9,087 nucleotides of DNA from JANQRV01 sp964533785 (GCA_964533785.1 CAZHNG010000277.1:1-9087); one strand, 5' to 3'; shown: positions 1 to 6,931, numbered from the stretch's first letter. The notes: generated by a model not told the origin, from the letters alone. Made by a program: numbers and translations.

Positions 1-56
1 ATGAATTTCCCTTGATTGTCAATTAGTTAGAATTTTTTGTCTAACTTCTAGAGTCC

Positions 57-92
57 CCGCCTGCTGTGCCAGCGGCCGGCAGGGTGGGCAGG
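57..92. repeat. GC-rich palindromic repeat, copy 1 (degenerate)
   Basis: This is a short GC-rich island in an AT-rich intergenic region. CCTGC (60-64) can pair with GCAGG (79-83), and a second GGGCAGG follows at 86-92. It resembles the cleaner hairpin at 4451-4476 (TGCCTGC...GCAGGCA), so the two are probably members of one dispersed repeat family. The pairing here is imperfect and the arms have diverged. Its function is unknown. Confidence 0.45.
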
Positions 93-312
93 TAGCGTCA
101 AAAGTCTAAGTAGTATTAGTCGAGCATAATTATTTTACTGGCAGTTCACACAAATCACTCATCTCTAGACTCTTGCAGTCTGGTAGCTGGCATCTGGAAT
201 CTGGAGTCTTACTCACTTCCTTCATTTTAATTTAATAATTTACTATTTTTCACCGTAAATGAGTACCGGTGTAGGTGCCAACGACTCATTACGAATTCCA
301 ATTTTAACATTA

Positions 313-361
313 GACTTGTCTAAACGGTTTTCTCAATTTGATTACACCGTCTAGACAAGTC
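313..361. promoter_or_regulatory. Paired inverted GntR/HutC-like operator sites
   Basis: GACTTGTCTAAACGGT (313-328) and ACCGTCTAGACAAGTC (346-361) are inverted copies matching at 15 of 16 positions, separated by 17 nt. Each arm contains the core GT-N-TA-N-AC: GTCTAAAC at 318-325 and GTCTAGAC at 349-356. That core is the published consensus for the HutC subfamily of GntR repressors, which includes DasR and NagR-type amino-sugar regulators. The cores are 31 bp apart, about three helical turns, which would place two dimers on one DNA face. The element ends 19 bp before the esterase ATG, a position suited to repression. It could instead be an mRNA stem-loop or a mobile palindrome; no GntR gene is present in the window. 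Confidence 0.5.
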
Positions 362-380
362 CATTCAATCACTACAATTC

Positions 381-1928
381 ATGCAATTATTCAATCTTTC
401 TTTCAATTACCTGCTCTTATTTCTATTATTATTTGTCCAACCATTATCTGCGCAATTACATTTACCCGCCATCTTCGGTGATCACATGGTTTTACAGCAA
501 AAACAGGCCAATCCCGTTTGGGGCTGGGGAGAACCGGGAGAAGAAGTTACCGTTTCAATCCACGGTCAAAGCCATACGGCAAAGGCCGATGAGCAGGGGT
601 ATTGGAAAGTCAACTTAAGGCCGATCCCGGCTGGAGGTCCTTATCAAATGGAAATTGAGGGTGAAAAGTCGAAGTTCTTTTTCGATGACGTGCTGGTTGG
701 AGAAGTATGGATCTGTTCGGGTCAATCAAATATGGCCTGGACCGTCAACAATTCCAACAGCGCTGAGCTTGAAATACTTACTGCGAATTACCCCAACATA
801 AGGTTGATCACTGTTCCAAGAGTGGGCACCCAGGAAGCACAAGATGATTTTGAGGGAGCATGGAGTGCTTGTACTCCGGAAACCATTAAGGATTTTTCAG
901 CGGTGGGTTACTTTTTCGGACGGCGATTGCACCATGCCCTGGATGTGCCGATCGGTTTGATCGATAATGCCTGGGGAGGATCCGCTGCGGAAGCTTGGGT
1001 ACGCAGAGATGTATTGGCCAAGGATGGTCGCTTTGACGAATTAATGGAGCATTGGGAAGATATCGAAGCGGATTATGACTATGATGCCGTGCTCGCAGAT
1101 TGGGAGACGAGTGTCAACGAATGGGAGTCTGAAGGCAGCCAAGGACCAAAGCCGCGTCGACCGGGTAACCTTATGACCGGTAACCACCGACCAGCTAATA
1201 TTTATAACGGCGTTTTACATCCAACCATTGGCTATGGGATTCGAGGGGTTATCTGGTACCAGGGGGAGTCCAATGCTTCACGTGCTTACCAATATCGTGA
1301 CCTTTTTCCATTGATGATCAAACATTGGCGCGAAGAATGGGGACAAGGAGACTTTCCTTTTTATTACGTGCAATTAGCTGATTTTCTAACGGAAACTGAC
1401 CAACCCCAAAACAGCAGTTGGGCAGAACTACGAGAAGCGCAGACGATGACGATGGATCGCCTGGCCAACGTCGGTCAAGCGGTCATCATCGACGTTGGTG
1501 AAGGGCGGGATATTCATCCACGCAATAAACAAACGGTGGCCAACCGGTTGGCGCGTTGGGCACTAGCCAAGGACTATAACTTCCCTATTCAATTTCAGGG
1601 GCCTACTTACCAATCCATGGAAATCGAGGGTAATAAAATTATCCTAACTTTTGATCACGTTGGCCAAGGGCTATATGCGTTTGACACGCAACAACCACAA
1701 GGCTTTGCTATCGCGGGTTCCGATAAGGAGTTCGTTTGGGCGGATGCTAAAATTATCAATTCCAATCAAATGGAAGTATGGAGTGAGGGCATAGCCAACC
1801 CCGTAGCAGTGCGTTATGCCTGGGCAGACAACCCGGTTTGTAATATGTACAACCGGGATGGCTTTCCAATGACACCTTTCCGGACAGATGATTGGCCCGG
1901 CGTAACGGCAGGCGTACATCACCGGTAA
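381..1928 (+). CDS. Sialate O-acetylesterase (SASA family), secreted
   Basis: The 515-residue product is a carbohydrate esterase that removes O-acetyl groups from sialic acids or other acetylated sugars, probably in the periplasm or outside the cell. A hydrophobic signal peptide covers residues 1-24, with likely cleavage after SA before Gln25. The mature protein begins with the usual family start (IFGDHMVLQQ, 31-40), followed by a beta-sandwich region to about 105. The nucleophile motif SGQSN is at 113-117 with Ser116. The conserved WYQGESN is at 292-298, and the catalytic His379 lies in GRDIHP (375-380). Length is normal for the family (about 470-520). The ATG at 381 is chosen because it gives a full signal peptide; no clear ribosome binding site is seen. 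The gene stands alone, with no other sialic acid genes nearby, and may be controlled by the operator pair just upstream. The exact substrate cannot be read from the sequence; many homologues act on acetylated plant glycans. Confidence 0.92.
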   Translation: MQLFNLSFNYLLLFLLLFVQPLSAQLHLPAIFGDHMVLQQKQANPVWGWGEPGEEVTVSIHGQSHTAKADEQGYWKVNLRPIPAGGPYQMEIEGEKSKFFFDDVLVGEVWICSGQSNMAWTVNNSNSAELEILTANYPNIRLITVPRVGTQEAQDDFEGAWSACTPETIKDFSAVGYFFGRRLHHALDVPIGLIDNAWGGSAAEAWVRRDVLAKDGRFDELMEHWEDIEADYDYDAVLADWETSVNEWESEGSQGPKPRRPGNLMTGNHRPANIYNGVLHPTIGYGIRGVIWYQGESNASRAYQYRDLFPLMIKHWREEWGQGDFPFYYVQLADFLTETDQPQNSSWAELREAQTMTMDRLANVGQAVIIDVGEGRDIHPRNKQTVANRLARWALAKDYNFPIQFQGPTYQSMEIEGNKIILTFDHVGQGLYAFDTQQPQGFAIAGSDKEFVWADAKIINSNQMEVWSEGIANPVAVRYAWADNPVCNMYNRDGFPMTPFRTDDWPGVTAGVHHR

Positions 1929-1977
1929 ATTTTGATTCTATACGCACAGTGTAAAGGCTCTTTTATTTTTGTTTTTC

Positions 1978-2142
1978 ATCGTGTAATTAAGGAGGCTACT
2001 CGAAGTAGCCTCCTTAAAGTAACCGCATTGCTTTTTGTAAAAGCCTAATCCTGGATCTCACCGCAAAGGTCACAAAGGAGCGCTAAGAAATTCCTTGGCG
2101 GTTCTTTGCGCTCTTGGTGGTGGGTAATTGAGTGCTGCGATT
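1978..2142. repeat. Composite palindromic repeat, tandem copy 1
   Basis: This is the first of two tandem units with a 165-bp period. Each unit has two parts. Part A is a perfect 31-nt hairpin with its flank. Part B is a larger imperfect palindrome that starts CTCACCGCAAAGG (2057-2069) and ends near GGTGGTGG (2116-2123), resembling the short CGCAAAGG-rich palindromes scattered through many bacterial genomes. Positions 1986-2041 are identical to 2151-2206 (56 of 56), while part B has clearly diverged between the copies. Confidence 0.85.
1987..2017. terminator. Perfect 14-bp hairpin, likely bidirectional terminator (copy 1)
   Basis: TTAAGGAGGCTACT (1987-2000) and AGTAGCCTCCTTAA (2004-2017) form a perfect 14-bp stem with a 3-nt loop (CGA). 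It lies 58 bp after the esterase stop codon and between convergent genes. The stem base is AT-rich on both sides, as in bidirectional intrinsic terminators, but no long T run follows directly (a CTTTTTG sits 14 nt later). Terminator function is inferred from structure and position. Confidence 0.6.
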
Positions 2143-2295
2143 ATCATGTGATTAAGGAGGCTACTCGAAGTAGCCTCCTTAAAGTAACCGCATTGCTTTT
2201 TGTAAAGGCCAATTCTGGATCTCACCGCAAAGGCCACAAAAGAACGCGAAGAAAATATCCTTGGCGGTTCTTTGCCCAACTTTGGTCGGGGTGAG
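2143..2295. repeat. Composite palindromic repeat, tandem copy 2
   Basis: This is the second unit, with the same hairpin A (identical) followed by a diverged palindrome B running from CTCACC (2221-2226) to GGTGAG (2290-2295), which pair as terminal arms. In this copy the B termini match exactly, while in copy 1 the right end has drifted to GGTGGTGG. The tandem arrangement implies duplication of a whole unit, or repeated insertion at the same point. Confidence 0.85.
2152..2182. terminator. Perfect 14-bp hairpin, likely bidirectional terminator (copy 2)
   Basis: This is an exact copy of the hairpin at 1987-2017: arms 2152-2165 and 2169-2182, loop CGA at 2166-2168. Because it is palindromic it would be the second terminator reached from the esterase and the first reached from the phosphorylase side. 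Confidence 0.55.
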
Positions 2296-2325
2296 AATTG
2301 GTCATTCTACTGCCATCGATAATTA

Positions 2326-2419
2326 GAGGCCGTCTCATAAGTCAAGCCAGAACAATGGTGACAGAATTTTAAAACAAATTTCCTCCATTTTCTTTATGCT
2401 CTACTTTCGAGACGACCTC
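2326..2419. mobile_element. 94-bp MITE-like element with IS-like inverted ends
   Basis: GAGGCCGTCTC (2326-2336) and GAGACGACCTC (2409-2419) are terminal inverted repeats matching at 10 of 11 positions. The left end, continuing into ATAAGTC, resembles the ends of some bacterial insertion sequences. The 72-bp interior has no coding capacity, so this would be a non-autonomous miniature element or an internally deleted remnant. I could not identify a convincing target-site duplication in the flanks, and the parent IS is not in the window. Confidence 0.45.
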
Positions 2420-2508
2420 ATTCATCTATCTTTGGCCATCCTGTCGACTAAAATAGGACACCAAATAAAAAGGTACTGTTGCATTTTTTTAGAACCTCAG
2501 TTATACTT

Positions 2509-4125
2509 TCAAGCGTTGTACAATAGCTCATAGTATTCTTCCAGCATCCGCTTTACAGCAAATTGATCTTTGGTGCCAAGAATGCTTGCTTTCATCATTT
2601 CCACCCATTTCTCCCGATCATCGTAGTAGATAGGAATGACTTCTTCCAACAATACTTTGTACAAGGCTTTTCGATCATGGTTGTCCAATTCTTCCAAATC
2701 ATCACTTTCAAAACCGTCACCGAATTGCCAACCGTTCACCCCGTGATCACAGGCTTCGGGCCACCAACCGTCAAGAATACTGAAGTTTAATACCCCATTC
2801 ATGGCGGCTTTCATACCGGAAGTACCACTGGCCTCTTTTGGGCGACGTGGATTATTGAGCCAAACGTCAGATCCTCTGGTAAGCATTGCCCCCGTGTCCA
2901 TATCGTAGTTTTGAATGAATACTACGGCATTCGGATACTTTTGCTCCGCTTCGTAAAGCGTCTTTACTATTTTCTTTCCGTTGTCGTCCAAAGGATGAGC
3001 CCTGCCGGAAAAAACAATTTGTACTTTTTGATCTTTTAAAAGCGGATCGATGATTTTTGGATCACTGAGAATCAGATCACTTCTTTTATAGGGGACAGAA
3101 CGGCGGGAAAAACCAATGATAAGTTTTTCAGGATCCAGTTGAGCGCCATTTCTTTCTCTGACAAATGCTACGAGATCTTCTTTGTTCTTCATGTGAGCAG
3201 CCCAAAGGTCTTTGCCCTGTTCAGCAGCCTCGATCATATTGGAATCTACCCAGGTCGGCAGATGTATCGCATTCGTTATCGGCACGATTTCCGAGCGATT
3301 CTTTATGTGCGCCCACATTTTATTGGCTGTTTCACCGTGAAGTTGGGCTACTCCATTAGATTTTTTAGACAACCGCAAAGCTCCAACGGTCATATTAAAT
3401 GGTGATCCTCCCAATTGCTGCAATTGTGAGGCTGTCATATCAAGGTTAGCTCCCATGTACAGGAGCCTGTCGATAGGGTGAGATTCATTCCCCTGAATCA
3501 CAGGCGTGTGAGTAGTAAATACGATTTCATTCCGGCAAGCTTCCCATGCATCTTCGAAAGATACCCCGGGTTGCTCCATCTTTTCCCGCATGAGTTCAAA
3601 ACCGGCAAAAATGGCATGGCCTTCATTGAAATGGTAGATATCGACCTCTATTCCCAATTCCCGAAGTGCTCGTACCCCACCAATCCCCAGTACCATTTCC
3701 TGAGCGATTCGCTCTTCGCCGAACCAACCGTATAATTGACCAGTGATCCAATTATCATTATTATTCGGGATATCAGTATCCAGCAAGTATAGCGGAGCAT
3801 TGTCGAAGGAGTCTACCTTCCAAACCTTACATTTTACTTCACGTCGACGAATTTCAACGGACACGGTAACACCGGTATCTTCCAAAAAATCATAATCGTA
3901 GTTGTAATATGCATCATATACTCTACCTTGTTGATCGATGCTCTGATCGGTATAACCTTGTTTCCATTTAATCCCAAGACCAACTATCGGAAAATCATGA
4001 TCTTTGGCACCTTTCATATAGTCTCCTGCCAGTATGCCTAAGCCGCCGGCGTAGGTCTTGAAAGAGCTTTCCAAACCGTATTCCATACAAAAATAGGCTA
4101 CACGAGGTAAGTTGTTTTTAGACAT
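2509..4125 (-). CDS. glgP: Alpha-glucan (glycogen/maltodextrin) phosphorylase, short form
   Basis: The enzyme cleaves terminal alpha-1,4 glucose units from glycogen or maltodextrin with phosphate, releasing glucose-1-phosphate in the cytoplasm. It belongs to the GT35 alpha-glucan phosphorylase family and uses pyridoxal phosphate. In the 538-residue product, the N-terminal strand VAYFCMEYGLES (9-20) and AGGLGILAGD (26-35) are typical of the bacterial short form. HFNEGH is at 165-170, the phosphate/substrate region GFSRRSVPYKR at 338-348, and EASGTSGMK at 431-439, with Lys439 the expected PLP lysine. The open frame extends to a GTG at 4275, but I chose the ATG at 4125: the family alignment starts at NLPRVAYF, and the extra 50 residues are low-quality sequence that runs across the promoter candidate at 4194-4201. 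It appears to be a single-gene unit. At about 540 residues it is shorter than the 700-850 of classical enzymes, but all key motifs are present, so it is not truncated. Confidence 0.93.
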   Translation of the reverse strand: MSKNNLPRVAYFCMEYGLESSFKTYAGGLGILAGDYMKGAKDHDFPIVGLGIKWKQGYTDQSIDQQGRVYDAYYNYDYDFLEDTGVTVSVEIRRREVKCKVWKVDSFDNAPLYLLDTDIPNNNDNWITGQLYGWFGEERIAQEMVLGIGGVRALRELGIEVDIYHFNEGHAIFAGFELMREKMEQPGVSFEDAWEACRNEIVFTTHTPVIQGNESHPIDRLLYMGANLDMTASQLQQLGGSPFNMTVGALRLSKKSNGVAQLHGETANKMWAHIKNRSEIVPITNAIHLPTWVDSNMIEAAEQGKDLWAAHMKNKEDLVAFVRERNGAQLDPEKLIIGFSRRSVPYKRSDLILSDPKIIDPLLKDQKVQIVFSGRAHPLDDNGKKIVKTLYEAEQKYPNAVVFIQNYDMDTGAMLTRGSDVWLNNPRRPKEASGTSGMKAAMNGVLNFSILDGWWPEACDHGVNGWQFGDGFESDDLEELDNHDRKALYKVLLEEVIPIYYDDREKWVEMMKASILGTKDQFAVKRMLEEYYELLYNA

Positions 4126-4193
4126 TTTTAAAAAGTTTATTGAAAAGAAGAATTTTATCGGGCTGTCTTTTCGGTTCATTACACATATCACCC

Positions 4194-4201
4194 CAAAGAT
4201 A
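4194..4201 (-). promoter_or_regulatory. Candidate Bacteroidota -7 box for the phosphorylase
   Basis: Read on the minus strand the sequence is TATCTTTG, an exact match to the TAnnTTTG -7 consensus of Bacteroidota primary-sigma promoters. It lies 68 bp before the chosen ATG at 4125, giving a leader of about 60 nt. I found no clear TTG-type -33 element at the expected spacing, so this is a moderate call. It also argues against the longer open frame that begins upstream of it. Confidence 0.45.
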
Positions 4202-4284
4202 AGAATGACCTTGTGGAATAATAGGCATGTTTTGAATTTCCTGAATAAATTACACGATCTATTCGTAAAGAACACACATAAACT

Positions 4285-4304
4285 AGCTAATTATGAGCTA
4301 ATTA
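4285..4304. promoter_or_regulatory. Tandem 9-bp direct repeat, possible regulator site
   Basis: AGCTAATTA occurs at 4285-4293 and again at 4296-4304, an 11-bp period close to one helical turn. It is followed by a near-palindrome, AATTACAC-TT-GTGTTAATT (4301-4319). The site lies roughly 85-120 bp upstream of the -7 candidate, where an activator could bind. No binding protein can be named, and AT-rich DNA can give such repeats by chance. Confidence 0.3.
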
Positions 4305-4389
4305 CACTTGTGTTAATTTTAAATTGCTGCCAATAGCAATTCAACTATTCTCGGTTTGGGATTTGAGTTTGAACAAAGGGGGTGAATAA

Positions 4390-4495
4390 TTGCCACAAAA
4401 GCACTAAAACACAAAATCCGCACAAAAATTTTCGTGGATTTTGGTGTCCTTGCCTGCTTTGCCGCGGGCAGGCAGGTTTGTGATTTTAATGGCAA
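4390..4495. repeat. Nested palindromic repeat (GC-rich hairpin inside an AT-rich palindrome)
   Basis: An outer AT-rich palindrome has termini TTGCCA (4390-4395) and TGGCAA (4490-4495) and an inner stem CAAAATCC (4412-4419) / GGATTTTG (4436-4443). Its right arm is interrupted by a GC-rich hairpin, TGCCTGC (4451-4457) / GCAGGCA (4468-4474), after which an arm-like TTTGTG resumes at 4477. The simplest reading is that a GC-rich element of the 57-92 type inserted into an older palindrome. Both types are probably dispersed repeats in this genome. Confidence 0.6.
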
Positions 4496-4581
4496 AATAA
4501 TATTTTAAAGCGAGAATCGCTGATAGCAATTTCTGCCCCGGAAGGTTCCAAATGAAGGGATTAAATCTGGCCCCATACTAT

Positions 4582-5829
4582 CTAAAAATCCACTGCCAAC
4601 CCAATAATTGGCAATAAAGAACTAGACTCCACCGGCACTTCTACCAACTCCTGCGGTTGAATGACCGCTCCCGTTTCGGTTCTCGCCAATCCAAATTGCG
4701 GCGGCTCCGGGAGCTGCTGGGACAAAGCATTCTGCAGTTCCAGGTAAACATTTAGGGTAAAGGCCCTGAAGTTCCACTTTTTATCCACCCGGATATCCAA
4801 CTGATTGAAAGCATCCAACCGTGCATCACCCAAATTGTCATAATCGAGAATAATGACCGGATAAGCATTTAAGGTCTTTTCCTGGTCTACCGGTGCGAAG
4901 GGCGCCTTACCCGCAAAACGGTAGCGGGCACTGATCTCCCAGTTGCGCGGCGCTTTATAGCCTCCGGTAAAAGATACTAAGGTGCGGCTGTCCCAGAAAG
5001 ATGGTAGATACTCACCGTTGATATCTGTAAACTCGCTGGAAAAGAAGGTAACTGCCAAGATACTGTAGAAATTGCTGTACAACTTTTGCTGGTAAAGCAA
5101 TTCCAGACCATAAGTGCGACCTTCGCCGTCTCCTGTAACATCTTCATTGCCCAAGACCGAAAAATCACCTCCTTTATTGGCCAGGGAAATTTGGTCGATT
5201 ACCGAGATCGGGTAGTTATCGTATTTTTTGTAAAAGGCTTCGGCACTTAATTTGCCGAATTCACCAAGACGGTACTCTAAGCCCAAAACGCCGTGTAAAC
5301 TACCGATGTAGGATAAGTCCTGATTAGCAAAACTACCCTCTGCATCCTGATAACCTAAAATCGTATAGGGTGGGATCTTATAATATTTGCCGGCCGTAGC
5401 GTTCAAGCGCCACTTATTTTCGTTGTCGATGACGTAGCTTAATCCGATCCGCGGGGAGAAAGTCTTGAAAAGCGTTCCACTTTCTGTGGTAAAAGAGTTA
5501 TCGTCCATTCTAAAACCAGCGGTGAAATCCAGCTTTCCGCCGAAAAGGGATTTGGAAGCCTGGGCAAACAAGCCGTACCGGTAAAAATCAATCTCCGTCA
5601 AGAAATCATTGCCAAAAACGCGGTCCTCAGTTTCATTCGAGTACACCGAACGGATTAAATTCCCCCCGAAAGTCAGCGACCATTCGTTGATAAAGCGGGT
5701 ATACTCATACCGCAGCTTTTGCTCGGTCTCTCTACTGATGTTCTTCAGTACCAGTCCTGTACGATTCTCATTGTCTTCGAAGCGGGAAAAATCATTGTTG
5801 AGGATATTCACGCTAAGGTAGGTATTCAT
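4582..5829 (-). CDS. TonB-dependent receptor, C-terminal beta-barrel part (after frameshift)
   Basis: This frame encodes the second half of an outer-membrane TonB-dependent receptor. It has alternating beta-strand and turn sequence throughout and ends in Phe (GLAVDF), the usual last residue of outer-membrane barrels recognised by the Bam machinery. The first ATG is at 5829, but the frame is open back to 5886, and the residues before that ATG (AGLGWKHRLKEGKG) read as normal receptor sequence continuing from the N-terminal part at 5837-6931. The ATG is therefore an internal Met and not a true start. There is no signal peptide, so this fragment alone could not reach the outer membrane. The two parts together span 2350 nt from 6931, which is 783 codons plus one extra base. 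A single-base change therefore restores one 782-residue protein. It is either a pseudogene or a sequencing error. Confidence 0.85.
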   Translation of the reverse strand: MNTYLSVNILNNDFSRFEDNENRTGLVLKNISRETEQKLRYEYTRFINEWSLTFGGNLIRSVYSNETEDRVFGNDFLTEIDFYRYGLFAQASKSLFGGKLDFTAGFRMDDNSFTTESGTLFKTFSPRIGLSYVIDNENKWRLNATAGKYYKIPPYTILGYQDAEGSFANQDLSYIGSLHGVLGLEYRLGEFGKLSAEAFYKKYDNYPISVIDQISLANKGGDFSVLGNEDVTGDGEGRTYGLELLYQQKLYSNFYSILAVTFFSSEFTDINGEYLPSFWDSRTLVSFTGGYKAPRNWEISARYRFAGKAPFAPVDQEKTLNAYPVIILDYDNLGDARLDAFNQLDIRVDKKWNFRAFTLNVYLELQNALSQQLPEPPQFGLARTETGAVIQPQELVEVPVESSSLLPIIGLAVDF

Positions 5830-5836
5830 AACGCCT

Positions 5837-6931
5837 TTACCTTCTTTGAGGCGGTGTTTCCAGCCAAGCCCGGCGGTAGTCGTCCATTACGGGCACCTGA
5901 TCCAGAACGGCTTGCTGTTCCGCATCAAAATCCTCCGGTGCCTTTACGCTGAAATTGTCAATGGACCCAATGCCCGTCAGAAATACGGTATTTCTATCAT
6001 CAATTTTATGGTTAATCTTGTATTGATAATCCCAGTAATCGGGACGGATCGGCAAACCGATCACTTCAAACAAAAACTGCAGGTAACTCCGCCGGACGGA
6101 CAAAATATAACTGGTGTTGGACTCTGATTGATCACCCTTGAGTATTGGCCCTTCCGTGGTCAGCGCTGTTTCGCTGGCACTAACGCGAATATTGGTCTGC
6201 CGTTCTCTGGGGTTGCCGATCCGCTGATCGAATTGTAATACACCACTTAGCGGATTATCATAGCGGGCTCCAAAGGAAGAAGCGGCAAGCTCTACCCCAT
6301 CGATAAAGTCGACATTCAACAGACCTACCGGCCCGCCGGCACTACCCTGCGTACTGAAATGATTGATGTTGGGAATTTCAATACCATCCAAATAATACAC
6401 ATTTTCATTGGGTGCTCCTCCCCTGATGATGACATCATTCCTGAACCCACCAGCGGATCCTGACACCCCCGGCAAGGTTTGCACTACTTTAGCAATATCA
6501 TTATTCCCTCCTGGGTAGGTCTTGATCTCGTCGGGTGAAAGTCTTTGCAAAGAAAGTGGGGTAACGATTGAAGTCTGGAAAGGATTGGCTTTGATCACGA
6601 CCTCCTCCAATTCCAATCCCCCTTCCACCAATTCAAAATTAATATCGTCATTGCCTTTGGTTTGGACGATGACATTACTACGGGTATTGCTGATATATCC
6701 AATATAACTTGCCGTAATATTATAGCTCCCGGGAGTCACACCGGACAATTCATACCTGCCCTCCAAGTCGGTAGTAGTTCCTTGCCCCGTTCCTCCCAGG
6801 ATAATATTGACGCCGATTAAAGGTTCTCTGGTCTTGGCATCGACTACTCGACCGAATACGGAGACCGTATTTTGAGCGAAAGAACAAGAGGCAAAGAGCA
6901 GCAAAACAAAAGTAAAAAGACGATTCATCAT
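5837..6931 (-). CDS. TonB-dependent receptor, N-terminal plug part (ends at frameshift)
   Basis: This is the first half of an outer-membrane receptor that would import a ligand using TonB energy. From the start at 6931: signal peptide at residues 1-20 (MMNRLF..., cleavage near SFAQ); a carboxypeptidase-regulatory-like beta-sandwich at about 22-104 (FGRVVDAKTREPLIGVNI, DLEGRYEL), typical of Bacteroidota receptors; then the plug domain at about 118-235 with LPGVSGSAGGFRNDVIIRGG and YYLDGIEIP; then the first barrel strands. The frame ends in an unnatural tail (LETPPQRR) caused by a shift near 5868-5880. The open frame starts further up at a GTG at 7003, but the ATG at 6931 (or 6928) gives a proper signal peptide. 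No SusD partner lies beside it, so a glycan substrate is not implied. The ligand is unknown. Confidence 0.88.
   Translation of the reverse strand: MMNRLFTFVLLLFASCSFAQNTVSVFGRVVDAKTREPLIGVNIILGGTGQGTTTDLEGRYELSGVTPGSYNITASYIGYISNTRSNVIVQTKGNDDINFELVEGGLELEEVVIKANPFQTSIVTPLSLQRLSPDEIKTYPGGNNDIAKVVQTLPGVSGSAGGFRNDVIIRGGAPNENVYYLDGIEIPNINHFSTQGSAGGPVGLLNVDFIDGVELAASSFGARYDNPLSGVLQFDQRIGNPRERQTNIRVSASETALTTEGPILKGDQSESNTSYILSVRRSYLQFLFEVIGLPIRPDYWDYQYKINHKIDDRNTVFLTGIGSIDNFSVKAPEDFDAEQQAVLDQVPVMDDYRRAWLETPPQRR

Larger units (their letters stand above)
1..380. other. Non-coding region upstream of the esterase gene
   Basis: I see no credible gene here. From left to right it holds: a 7-bp hairpin (AGTTAGA 25-31 with TCTAACT 40-46, loop of 8); a GC-rich palindromic repeat (57-92, listed separately); a stretch at 167-209 with repeated TCTGG words bounded by AGACTC (167-172) and its reverse complement GAGTCT (204-209); and an inverted repeat AATGAGT (258-264) / ACTCATT (284-290). 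It ends in the paired operator-like repeat at 313-361. A possible but weak -7 box, TATTTTTC, lies at 244-251. The number of unrelated small palindromes suggests a site that has collected repeat remnants. Confidence 0.6.
1929..2508. other. Convergent intergenic region filled with repeats
   Basis: These 580 bp lie between the esterase and the phosphorylase, whose 3' ends face each other. They contain two tandem composite repeats (1978-2295) and a 94-bp element with inverted ends (2326-2419). The rest (about 2420-2508) is AT-rich and without recognisable features. The small open frames across the repeats run through palindromes on both strands and are not credible genes. The site looks like a tolerated landing place for small mobile palindromes, with hairpins that could also end transcription from both sides. 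Confidence 0.7.
4126..4581. other. Regulatory and repeat-bearing region between receptor and phosphorylase genes
   Basis: These 456 bp hold the phosphorylase leader and promoter candidate (4194-4201), a tandem 9-bp direct repeat (4285-4304), a hairpin AATTGCT (4322-4328) / AGCAATT (4335-4341), and a nested palindromic repeat (4390-4495). A small hairpin AGCGA-GAA-TCGCT at 4509-4521, about 60 bp past the receptor stop, could mark the end of that transcript, but it has only five pairs and is a weak candidate. I see no gene here. Confidence 0.6.

Noticed and set aside
381..1928. A sialic-acid utilisation cluster around the esterase
   Set aside because: No sialidase, lyase, epimerase or transporter gene accompanies it in the window.
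2070..2294. Small open frames on both strands across the tandem repeats
   Set aside because: They run through palindromes, overlap each other on opposite strands and resemble no protein; the repeat structure explains them.
1978..2295. CRISPR-like array
   Set aside because: Only two long units with a 165-bp period, no series of short repeats with unique spacers, and no cas genes.
4126..4275. A 50-residue N-terminal extension of the phosphorylase from a GTG
   Set aside because: It lies outside the family alignment, is Phe/Lys-rich AT-driven sequence and crosses the promoter candidate at 4194-4201.
5837..5886. Programmed ribosomal frameshift in the receptor
   Set aside because: I see no slippery heptamer in the overlap, and such receptors are not known to use frameshifting; mutation or sequence error is simpler.
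4582..6931. Polysaccharide utilisation locus (SusC/SusD pair)
   Set aside because: The receptor has no SusD-like lipoprotein beside it, and the phosphorylase is a separate transcription unit of general glucan metabolism.
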